Source: Kappaphycus alvarezii
Lineage: Eukaryota; Rhodophyta; Florideophyceae; Gigartinales; Solieriaceae
NCBI GenBank assembly: GCA_002205965.3
Contig: NADL03000517.1
Coordinates: 1,736,001-1,800,000 of the forward strand
Direction: 5' to 3'
Length of the DNA stretch: 64,000 nucleotides
Of the stretch, positions 34,846-43,598 are shown one piece after another. Under the pieces are notes generated by a model. That model worked only from the letters and a program-made list of their open reading frames with translations, had not been told where the DNA came from and did no database searches. Numbering within the stretch: the first letter of the stretch is position 1; every line of letters begins with the position of its first letter. Both the position numbers and the translations under genes were made by a program.

Positions 34846-35803
34846 AAAATGGGAATAAATAGGTTTTTATCGAAAAGAGCGATTAATAGGCAAAATGAGG
34901 GTTGTTTTCTGTGATTATTCTAAGTGTTACGGTATTTTGGTAAGATTTTGAACGTTCAGAACTGTAGGATTCACACTGTTTGTTATGTTCTGTCTAATGT
35001 TTAGTTCAATTTTCTGCATTTCAGCGATTTGACCTTCTTCGTTCATTTTCTATATTTTTAATCATATGTTTACATACTCTGTGTAGTCGGTATTCAATAC
35101 CGACTACAGAGTAGCCCTACTTGCATGGGAGATCATTTTCAAGGATATCTGGTCATTCGCGAATTGGCTAATATTTCGCCGGATATCGAGAAACTAGCTT
35201 TGAGACCTATTGCTTCACGGATTTTTTTCAAAACATTATCTCCTTTAAAAGTTTTCACAGTAAAGCTTGCTGATAACTAACATTTTTCCTTTTCTACCTT
35301 TTAAAACAAGTCCAAATGGGTTTCAGCCAATCCATATACTGTATTTCAATAAAAAAAAAGCGCCTCTTTGCCCCTTTATATTATTGCCAGTATCTTAATT
35401 GCACTTTTTTACTTCCCTTGTATTTGATTGAGGGGAATGGTTGTAGCTGCTGGGTTTGCTCTTGTCGGTTTTCATTTCCCATTTGGGTTTTCAAAAAAAG
35501 TATTCGTTTATTTGAGACCACTAAGGCTCATTTTTATGGAAGAAGCTTTCTTCAGTACTGTAAGAGAATCTCCACCAGTGGGGAGGAATTATCAAAATAT
35601 CAAGACATAATGATCTGATGCCATTTTAACTTTCGCAACGGCGCAGCAGCAAACTACCCACGCTGCCAAAAAGTTTATTTTAGGAGGAAAATCTGAAAAG
35701 ATGTGCCTGAAAAGATGTGCCTCCCATATTTTCCAGTTTAGCACCAACAGGAATAACTGTGGACTGAGAGAGCTTTGGCCAGAAGAATCAGGCCCCTAAA
35801 GCG
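34846..35803. other. Intergenic with a palindrome
   Basis: No recognised gene. It contains the near-perfect inverted repeat at 35076-35112. A 100-codon plus-strand open frame at 35316-35618 has no recognisable domain. Confidence 0.4.
35076..35112. repeat. 37-bp near-perfect palindrome
   Basis: TGTAGTCGGTATT, centre C, AATACCGACTACA, extended on both sides by ACTCTG/CAGAGT with two extra bases in the left arm. It could form a stable hairpin; function unknown. Confidence 0.6.
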
Positions 35804-36784
35804 ATGGAGCAAAAAATTACAACCATAGCAAGTACTATAAAGACCTCACGGCACGGCGTCCCCACTGACGCGCCTATGCTTTCGGTATCTAGCAAGACGC
35901 GCAAACGGCAACCCCCGCGACCCCGACCCAGAAGCGAGGCTGAAACTACACGACCGAAGAGGGCGAGGCCGTCTCGCGCGCGTACGTGACGGTTTGTCCC
36001 GAACCTAGTGTCGGCTCTGACCAGAAGTGCGGCATATTCTACGAGTTCATCTACGAGGCGTACAAGGAAAACAGAGCCGTCAGACTGTGCGGTGCGCCAG
36101 GACACGTCCATCTAGACACGATGCAAGCACATGCTGACGAACTGCACGCGCTTCAGCGCGGGCTACATAAGCCCCAAAGCACTCAAACGAAGCGGCACGA
36201 AAGAGGCAGATGAGATGCGGCTTGCGACAGACTTCTTCAACAAGAAGAAGGTTAAGCACCCGCTCGAGGACGTAGGACTTAAGTTCAAGTTCATGTGGTC
36301 GTGGCTCATTCTCAGTGATAGACCCCAAATTACAAGACGGCGGCGACAGTAGTTAGATACGTGCGACGGCGAGCGGCGACGGAGAGGACGATGAGGTGTC
36401 TAGGAATGGGACCATCGGGGATGACAATTCTCTATCTTCATCTTTTACGCAAGGTGGTTTGCACAATACCCGGAAAAGTCTGGAGCGCCCGTCGGTATGT
36501 CAGCGCAAGTAGGAGCTTCGCGCTATCGAGGAGCATCGCACAAAAAAATGGAAACGGGGAATGACGCACTCGAACCTCATAAGCAAGACTTCTTTGCATT
36601 CAAACGCCAAAAAGAAGTTCAGTTGTTCACAAGCGGGCTTGGAGGGGCTGAGTCTGACATGGTGCAGGATTTTTTCAAGCTTCAGCAAGAAGAACGCTCC
36701 CTGGCGCTAAAAAAAATCGCTGAAAAAGCACTATGGCGGAAAATCGCTTGCAGGGTTGGCATGCGTCGCTGCGGAGATGGATAA
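35804..36784 (+). pseudogene. Harbinger-associated Myb/SANT-like protein, frame-broken
   Basis: Plus strand. A Pro/Arg/Lys-rich N-terminus (KTRKRQPPRPRPRSEAE) is followed in shifting frames by TVCPEPSVGSDQK, FYEFIYEAYKENR, TNCTRFSAGYISPKALKRSG, EADEMRLATDFFNKKKVKHP, KFKFMWSWLILSDRP and a C-terminal coiled region QDFFKLQQEERSLALKKIAEKA (36497-36784). The middle part matches the trihelix-like ORF1 protein of PIF/Harbinger elements, where such a protein binds DNA and brings the transposase to the nucleus. At least four frame changes or stops separate these pieces. It lies tail-to-tail with the transposase remnant downstream, as expected for one two-gene element. Confidence 0.6.
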
Positions 36785-37089
36785 TGCGTGGTGACAGTAG
36801 CTTTCAAGTGTGGCTAGTGATCTGGCTTTTTACGAAGTAAACGAGCTGAAGACATTCTGAATGGACCTACAATATCTCCAGAGCTCTCGAGAAAATTTAC
36901 TTCTCTGTAATTACACGCCGTCGCTTGTTCCTCTCACGCTTTTAACCAAGACGCGTATAGAGGTGTTCCGCCAGGAGTTACTTTTTCAAGTCGTTTTGCT
37001 TTTCCTTCTCATTAAGTTCCCGGAGGGCTCAACTCGCCCCTATCGATGCCTCCGCTGCTTCTGCCACCGCACCATGTAGCTGCACCAGC

Positions 37090-38255
37090 CTGCCCCACAT
37101 TGGGGGCCGCACCCCCCACCGGACCTCAACACCCTCCGTTATCTCATCGCTCTCCTCGCACGCCGCGAGCTTGCACTCTTCAACCACTATTTTGTGCAGA
37201 AAGATCTTTCACTTCATGATCCGCTTCATTTCGTCCAGCCCATACATGCGCGGCGGCCCGACCAGGATTGACCACATGCTTTGCAGTACTCCAAACGCCC
37301 TGTCGACATATTTTCGTTCGCCCTCCTGTATTTTCGCCAAATAATTGCGCTTTCGCGACAAAACATGCAGTATTGTGCCGATAGACATTGGCCACTTGGA
37401 GTAGATCTAGTCTGCACAGACAGTATGGATTTTGCGACTGCATGCCGTTTATCTGATACTTGCACGGCGGTAGGTACGTTCCCGAGGCGCTTTTCTCCGA
37501 CAGCGGCCATGCTTCGACGACATTGATGTCGTTCACGCAGCCTAGTATGCTGCAGAAGACATGCCATACCCACATGAAGTGGTGAGCGATCGCCTCAAGG
37601 GTCACAGCCGGCGTCTTCTCCTTCCCCTTGTAGTGGCCTTGAAAGGCCGTTGGGTAGTTATTCCAATACCACTTACTATATTCGATGCTCCCTATCATTC
37701 CCGGGAAGCTGCGCTTCTCCGACACAGTAAGCAGGCAGGCGACGTCAGCGTCCGTCGGGCTGCGGAGGTATTCTTATTTTGATAGTGTCGATCACAATAT
37801 CGCAGATACGCACAAGACACTGCAACGCGGTAGACTCAGACAGACCAAGTTTCTCGTCAAAAGTGTCTGGTGCGATGCCAAAGGTCATGATGCGCATCGC
37901 CTCGGTGACCTCAAGAACTTTTTTAGTCCAAGATTGCCCATGCGATCCCGGTGCTGCACAAAGTAGTCGTCGTTGAAATTTGCGGCCTCAAAAAGGGGGA
38001 CCAAAATCGCGATCGATACGCGGAAACGTCGCCGAAATATTTCAATGTTATAGATCGGGTCGATGCTATCGCAAAGTATAGCTGATAGAGGATATCGCGG
38101 AGCTTGTAGCGCTTGTGGTTGATGTTGGCGGCCTTCCCAGCCAGCGAGCAGCCATGATCCCGCAGAGGTTCCTCTTCATCGCTGCTTGTGTCGAGCAAGC
38201 TCGACACGCGCAGGTTACGTTTGATGGTTTGCTCTCTTTCTTCTTCACTTATCAT
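37090..38255 (-). pseudogene. PIF/Harbinger transposase (DDE_Tnp_4 type), frame-broken
   Basis: Minus strand. The N-terminal part (38255-37923) has an acidic start and GKAANINHKRYKLRDILYQLYF. The core (37725-37180) reads FPGMIGSIEYSKWYWNNYP, KTPAVTLEAIAHHFMWVWH and LGCVNDINVVEAWP: the first acidic residue of GSID is E here, and the second D lies in NDINV. In another frame comes YVDRAFGVLQSMWSIL (near 37310-37270) and DEMKRIMK (near 37220), the third catalytic region, where canonical VERAFG has D for E. Frame changes between the parts and a stop after RIMK show decay. The layout and wording match plant, algal and oomycete Harbinger transposases. Terminal repeats and a 3-bp target duplication were not found. 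Confidence 0.75.
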
Positions 38256-38543
38256 GGGGACTAAGTAACTAGCAGATTTATTGTGAGGCAGTTCTACTTA
38301 TACTAAATCGTGTTCACTTTTCCGTACTTCCTAATCTGTATTCAGTGATCAGGAGGAACGTGCTAACCAAAGATTAAAGCATTCACCAACTCAGGTAGTC
38401 AGTGACCTCAACTCTAGTAGTGCACATGTGTCTCCTTACTAAGGATTTCAGCGCCCTCTTAAAAGTTGATCACATTGCACTGTAGAATCATCATGTATCA
38501 TACGTCACAAGCATACGTGTAATTCTTCTGTAGTCTAGTCCAA

Positions 38544-38675
38544 GAGGGTGCATCAAGAAAGATGACGTCATCTGTCTTTGACTTTCCCCATCAACAGTCG
38601 GAATGGCACTATCCTAACAGTCGGAGGTAATTTACCTCCCCACCGACGCCGCTGGGACTTGACAGGTGCACCCTC
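38544..38675. repeat. Possible miniature inverted-repeat element
   Basis: 132 bp with 9-bp terminal inverted repeats GAGGGTGCA/TGCACCCTC and an internal GGAGGTAAATTACCTCC-like palindrome (near 38623-38641). No clear target duplication. Confidence 0.35.
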
Positions 38676-39630
38676 AAATAGGCAACACAGTATATAAAAA
38701 GTGGCAAAGTCTAGTCCAGCCAATTAAGTGATGTCATAGTGACCAAGAAGTTAGGTTTTTTGCCGCTTTGACTCGATGGTGGGGAGATACTTCAAACTGA
38801 ACTGATCTTTGTTATGGCGGGGTACGGTAGTTTGTGTTCAACCATCCGACTAGCGGTCCACCAAAATGAGAAATTGAGACCGCAGACAGTCTCCAGTGCA
38901 ACCTGTTCTGCCGCAGCCCTTAACTGTTCAGACGGCTCATCCCCTTTCCAATAGGTGTCTCTCCTCTGATCGCACCCTTCCAATCAGCGGAGAGAGACAT
39001 GCTGGGAAGGAGTTTCAGTTGTAGGACTGTCCCTCCTCTCTCGAGCCTTCTCAACCTCCTCAGCTCCTGCTGTCCAACACCCTCTCCGTCTCTGATTCCC
39101 TTTCAGAAACCGCGTTCAAACGCAAGCGCCTTAGAGTATTATGCTGTAGCTTGATCAAGACTTACACCCGACAGTATCCTTCGCCGCTGTCCCCAACTTG
39201 TCGATCAAACCGCAAAGCGCCCTGGGAATAGATTCGAAACCCTCTCCAGCAGTACCGCCTCTGATTATACAAGGTCTTTCCGCCTCCGGTGTTGCTTGCA
39301 ACATTGCATGGACTTAACCGACCCTCAAAGCACCGCTATCGTTACAGCACAACAACGTACCGTAGAACCTCAATCCTATCATCGGACCCTCCACCGGTGT
39401 TCGTGCTGTAGCTGACGAAGGAACCTCACCCGGATTCTTAGATAACGAAGTGGCAAGGTACTTGCCGTTCCTGCTTGAGCAGCAGTCCTGGTCTGTTACT
39501 GTTCTGTACAGTACAGTGCAGCACAGCTGATGGAGTACGCAGTTTACAGTAACATAAGTTCTCCACATTTACAGAAGAGGTTGAATATTGGGGACAAACA
39601 TGCATTACAGAGGTCGACCCTAGATCTCAG

Positions 39631-39665
39631 ACTGTACGTGTACTGTACAGTACTGTACTGTACTT
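39631..39665. repeat. GTACTGTAC palindromic micro-repeat
   Basis: ACTGTACGTGTACTGTACAG followed by TACTGTACTGTACTT. Overlapping palindromes built from CTGTACAG and GTAC. The same short unit recurs near 39503-39520, 47071-47130, 49603-49650 and 60850-60935. Confidence 0.6.
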
Positions 39666-39723
39666 TGAAATACAGTATGACGAAATTGTCGAAAATTATC
39701 AAGTCATAAGAACATGTCGATTC

Positions 39724-41854
39724 TTGCGGGGGATCAATGCACAGACAGACAATCTCCCTTGCCCAAACAAAATGATCCCTTCTTTCGCCTTTCGAGGCCT
39801 GCCCAAGCGCAACGACTCCCTACCAATGCCGTCGAGAACACTCACCTTTGTATTCGCTACCTTTAACCGCCATCGCACTGGCCGCCATTCACATCGTCTG
39901 ATCTCAGACTTTCCGCCTTCACGCAACATCCCCTCGTGCCACCGCCTCAAGCGTCGCTACCGTACTGCACCCTCCCCCTTCAAACCTCCACGAGCCAACC
40001 CACCAAAATGCCTCTCTCCCTCACCCGTATCCCACCAAAATCAACAGGTCTCCGTTCTACCCCTCCCGGTCATCCAACGTATTGCCTCAGGTCAAGTGAT
40101 TACCGGTTACGACTCTGTCATTCAAGAACTAGTCGAGAACAGCATCGACGCTCAAGCCACCTCAATCTCCGTCGACCTTGACCTCTCCACTCGATCTATC
40201 ACCGTCTCCGATAATGGTGTCGGCATATCTCCTGACCAAGGGCTTCTTTCTGTCGCCAAATGCAACGCCACATCAAAGCTACACTCTCTGCAACAGCTTC
40301 GCGACGGCGTCCAAACCCTTGGTTTCCGCGGCCAGGCACTGTGGGCCATTGCCCACACCGCGAAATCATTGACTATCTCATCGCGCATCCAACAGCATGA
40401 TCACGGAACCACCTTGCGCTTTTCCAACGATGGCCTCCCTATTCAACACTCCGTCGCCCCAACGCCTATGGCAAACGGAACCGTTGTAACTGTCCAAGGT
40501 CTTCCTTGGACGTACTCTGGACGGCAACTGTCACGAACATTTTCTGCTTGCAAAGCATGGCTTTTTCGGGCTGCCCTCTGTCATCCATTGGTTTCTTTCC
40601 GACTGACCCGAAATAAACAACTCTATTGGGTGAGACCTGGCGGTAAAAAGGACCCTAACGATGGCCGAGTTTTGTCCATGGCGGAGGAGTTTAAAGCTTC
40701 CCCAGCTGATTTTCGTGCTGCGTCCGTTCCTATCTCCGGTTTGGGTACGGTAGATATCGTTGCCGCAATTCCCTCCATGGTCCATTCGCCATCGAGATCA
40801 TCGGTAATGATTGCTGTAAATGGGAGATGTGTTGTTATTGACGATATCACCGCCGCGATTACCCAATGCGTGAATGTGAAAAAGTCGAGATATCCCGTTG
40901 TCTTTGTCCACCTGTCCATAGCGAGCGGTGCTGTCGACTGGAATGTATCACCGATAAAATCTGTTGCCCGGTTCAAGGACCCAGATATGATGGCGATCAT
41001 CGAGAAGGAGGTTGTTGCCGTCATTGGGGATATGATGTCCGGCATGCCTGTCCCTGAGGTTGTGACTGAACCACTTGAATCAACCCGGGAGCTTCCGCTT
41101 TCTGGTAGAGAAACAAAGGTTTTGCAAAGACTGGTCTCACTTTTGCCCTCAAAGAGCGAGGTCGGGCAGCAGCAAATTTGTATTGAAGACCCCTCTTCGG
41201 CATCTGGAGGAGATTCAACCATATCGGCGCTGCCTTGCAATGCCAGGGTCGTGGCTCAGGTATTACAGACATATATGCTGGGTAGAATATGACGGTGGTG
41301 TGATACTTGCAGAGCAGCACATTGCCGATGAGAGACCAATCTATGAAGACCTCCTTCGTTTATGGAGGGCATCTCAGTTTTCACAGCTGAAAGAACCATT
41401 GCGACTCCCAGGCTTGATAAGTGAAGAAGACCTTTTTTCGTTGGAGTCCCTTGGTTTCGGAACAGAACTCGATGAATCTGGATTAGATTCAGGCAAAGCC
41501 GCAGTTTACCTCATCCGCAAGGTACCCGGAGTTTTGAAAGATCTACCACACAGTACCTTGGGCTCCCTGCTTCTCCGCCTATGCTCTGAGGCGACCTCGA
41601 TTGAAGAGGCTGCCGCCGCTGTTTCATGTAAGTTAGCGATTAAGAATGGCAAACCACTGAGCATCCAAAAGTTGAGCTCCATTTTTTCCAACCTGATGCG
41701 GTGTGAAAACCCGTACACATGTCCGCATGGGAGACCGATCTTTGTGAATTTGCGAGCGAGTGAACTGGCAAAGTTTTTCGGAAGGTCGTGGCTTCCCGAA
41801 CAATACAATTCATCATCGAAGCAAACTGGCGACCGCGGGGTGCGGCCAGAGTGA
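39724..41854 (+). CDS. MutL-family mismatch-repair ATPase (MLH3/PMS-like), one frame change
   Basis: Plus strand, two overlapping open frames (39724-41292 and 41075-41854). The first begins with a ~110-residue Arg/Pro-rich extension, then the GHKL ATPase: IQRIASGQVITG, ELVENSIDA (residues 135-143, motif I), SDNGVGI (about 162-168, motif II) and GFRGQAL (200-206, motif III; the family usually has E for Q). ARVVAQVLQTYMLGRI then starts the C-terminal dimerisation domain. The remainder is in the other frame: VEYDGGVILAEQHIADERPIYE (from 41282; the MLH3/PMS endonuclease motif is DQHA-x2-E-x4-E), CKLAIKNGKPLS and ENPYTCPHGRPIF (near 41711-41740). The switch lies between about 41255 and 41290. No plausible intron explains it; a recent mutation, assembly error or programmed shift are possible. 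The start codon is uncertain; domain homology begins near residue 115. Expected role: nuclear or meiotic mismatch repair with an MLH1 partner. Confidence 0.8.
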
Positions 41855-42155
41855 CTCATTTGTTGAAATCAAGTACTGTATTGAAAACGAGTGTTTACTT
41901 GACTGATAATGGTGCCCCAAAGCTGGCTCCAAGAGCAAGGATGGAGAGGGCACAAACGACTAGAAGAGCAGCCCGTTCGGTCGTGATTTCAGGGCGCGAT
42001 GCCTTAGGGTGGCTGACTTTATAAAGGAATGATCATTTACACAAAGTTGTAAAAACTGAAAAATCTGTAATCCTCAAAACGTTTGACTGTGCTAAACATG
42101 ACGGCGACTAATCCTTGTAAACTGTATCATCGATCCAAGAACAGGTTGTTACATC
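41855..42155. other. Intergenic spacer between convergent host genes
   Basis: 300 bases between the MutL homolog (plus) and the membrane-protein gene (minus), holding both 3' ends. No gene seen. Confidence 0.5.
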
Positions 42156-42965
42156 CTAGAAATTGCAGCGGTAAACACAGCCACTTCCGACATCATCCAA
42201 GCGAAACAAATGGGCGGCTTGTTGCTGGGTGCGAAGGATATTTCTCTCCAAGCTCCTTGCGGCGTACCTCTTTGAAGAGGGTTGGGTAGGCGTTTGATCA
42301 TGTAAAGGTTTTGCGGTCGAGGAGTTGGACTCGAAAGCGAAACTGCCTGTGGAAAACGAAGCGGCTGGGACGATACGCTGATAGGAAGTGCAGTTTGCAA
42401 CGGTGATGGCGGCAGCGGCTATGACCACAATGATGGCGACGGTGATGGCTGCGAATACGATTGCACGTACGGCGTGTGCTGAGGATTGAATGCCGTGGAG
42501 TTTTGCGGAGGTGTCGGAGGTGGAGATTTTGGCGGTGCGTTGAGGAGGGGGGAGGGGAGGGGAGGAGGAGGATTGGGGAGGAGTTCCATTGCGATGGGAG
42601 TGAATTGCATGGTTGGTTGGGGTGGCGGGGATGTGGAATGGGATGGGAGTGCGGGGGTTGTGGAGGGGGAAGGGACGGGGGTGTGTGAGGTGGGGAGAGG
42701 GAACTTGTGTAAAGGGGTTGGGTGAAGGGCGGGGTTGGAAGGGCGGGTCCGATGCGAGTGGGGTGGGGTCAAAGAGGAAGTTTGGTGAGGGTTGGGGTGA
42801 TGTGAGGAGTTGAATGGTGACATGCGGTTGCGGTGGAGAGGATGTGTGGATATCGATGGTTACGTGAGGGGTTGGAAGCGGGGAGGGGTGCGGGTGTGCA
42901 CGGAGAATGGAGGCAAGTAGGGTGAGGGACAGAATATGGAGGTAGAGGGATGATGATGGAGACAT
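42156..42965 (-). CDS. Pro/Ser/His-rich single-pass membrane protein, unknown function
   Basis: 269 codons from the ATG at 42965; an in-frame ATG at 43001 would add 12 residues, but the inner start places the hydrophobic leader at the very N-terminus. Residues 1-24 (MSPSSSLYLHILSLTLLASI) look like a signal peptide. Residues 25-145 are dominated by Pro, Ser, Thr and His, with repeated PSP, PTP and PHP words, as in cell-wall-like extracellular stalks. Residues 165-190 (AVRAIVFAAITVAIIVVIAA) form a clear transmembrane helix. The C-terminal ~75 residues are Ser/Arg/Gln-rich and would be cytosolic. The predicted layout is type I: outside stalk, one membrane pass, short tail. No enzyme or ligand-binding domain is seen. 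Compositional bias means the frame could be accidental, but leader plus helix in one frame argues for a real gene. Confidence 0.55.
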   Translation of the reverse strand: MSPSSSLYLHILSLTLLASILRAHPHPSPLPTPHVTIDIHTSSPPQPHVTIQLLTSPQPSPNFLFDPTPLASDPPFQPRPSPNPFTQVPSPHLTHPRPFPLHNPRTPIPFHIPATPTNHAIHSHRNGTPPQSSSSPPLPPPQRTAKISTSDTSAKLHGIQSSAHAVRAIVFAAITVAIIVVIAAAAITVANCTSYQRIVPAASFSTGSFAFESNSSTAKPLHDQTPTQPSSKRYAARSLERNILRTQQQAAHLFRLDDVGSGCVYRCNF

Positions 42966-43598
42966 GATGCAGTAAGGGTTGAGGGGGAGGAAGAATGGCA
43001 AGGTGGGAGGATAGAGTGAATTAGGGGGTGAGCATGATTTATGAAGCGGGGGGACGTTACTGGGATGGATCGGAGCGGGGGGAATAAGTTGAAAGAATGC
43101 GTTGGATGGCTGGGTATGGGATGGATTGGAGATGCAGGGGGGGTATTCGATAGTAATGGAAGGGATGGCAGGATCGGAGCTTGAAGGAAACGGCGCATTG
43201 TGAAAGTTGAAACTGAAAAATGTGAAAGGAAATTTAGGGGACGATGATGATTGATGATTGATGATTGATGATTGACGATTGACCGGTGGAGGAATGGAAG
43301 ACGAAAGGGTTTGTTGGGTTGGTGGGTGGATGGCAGTGGCGCAGGGTTGACGTTTGGATGAGGATTGTTACGCGTCGTGTCGGCGGTCGGCGATGTACCC
43401 TTTCCGACGGCTGAGGAGGCCGGAGGCGGGCGCGGTCCACGACAGTGCGAGACAGAGCGATGCAACGAGACAGACAAAAAGATGCAATTCGATGGAAATC
43501 ACAGCAGCTGTGTACCCGTCTTTCTGGGATCATTGTACAGTACAATTCAAATTAAAAATACAATATTTACTCCAGTGACAAGTGTTGAATTTCGGAAA
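42966..43598. other. Spacer between two minus-strand host genes
   Basis: C/T-rich on the minus strand, with a 7-bp microsatellite at 43243-43280 and a TGTACAGTACA palindrome near 43534-43545. A 205-codon minus-strand open frame (43477-42860) runs through it and overlaps the membrane-protein gene; its Pro/Ser/His-rich, low-complexity content looks accidental. Confidence 0.45.
43243..43280. repeat. Microsatellite (GATTGAT)n
   Basis: Several tandem copies of the heptamer GATTGAT/TGATGAT with one change at the right end (GACGATTGACC). Confidence 0.7.

Larger units (their letters stand above)
38256..39723. other. Intergenic; possible small inverted-repeat element and GTAC repeats
   Basis: No convincing gene. 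38544-38675 is bounded by inverted GAGGGTGCA / TGCACCCTC, a MITE-sized unit with weak flanking evidence. Near 39503-39520 and 39631-39665 are runs of overlapping CTGTACAG / GTACTGTAC palindromes, upstream of the MutL homolog. Confidence 0.4.

Noticed and set aside
38544-38675. Terminal repeats of the Harbinger element
   Set aside because: The inverted GAGGGTGCA pair encloses only 132 bp on one side of the coding region; no partner was found left of 35804.
39000-39568. Weak coding-like stretch upstream of the MutL homolog
   Set aside because: Short frames on both strands without a domain; not reported as a gene.
41282-41313. A 31-base GT...AG intron in the MutL homolog (GTAGAATATG to CTTGCAG)
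   Set aside because: It would restore a frame only by removing VEYDGGVILA, which is part of the conserved strand before the QHIADE motif, and the length is far below usual nuclear introns.
42860-43477. 205-codon minus-strand open frame
   Set aside because: Low-complexity Pro/Ser/His, overlaps the better-supported membrane-protein gene in another frame, and includes a microsatellite translation.
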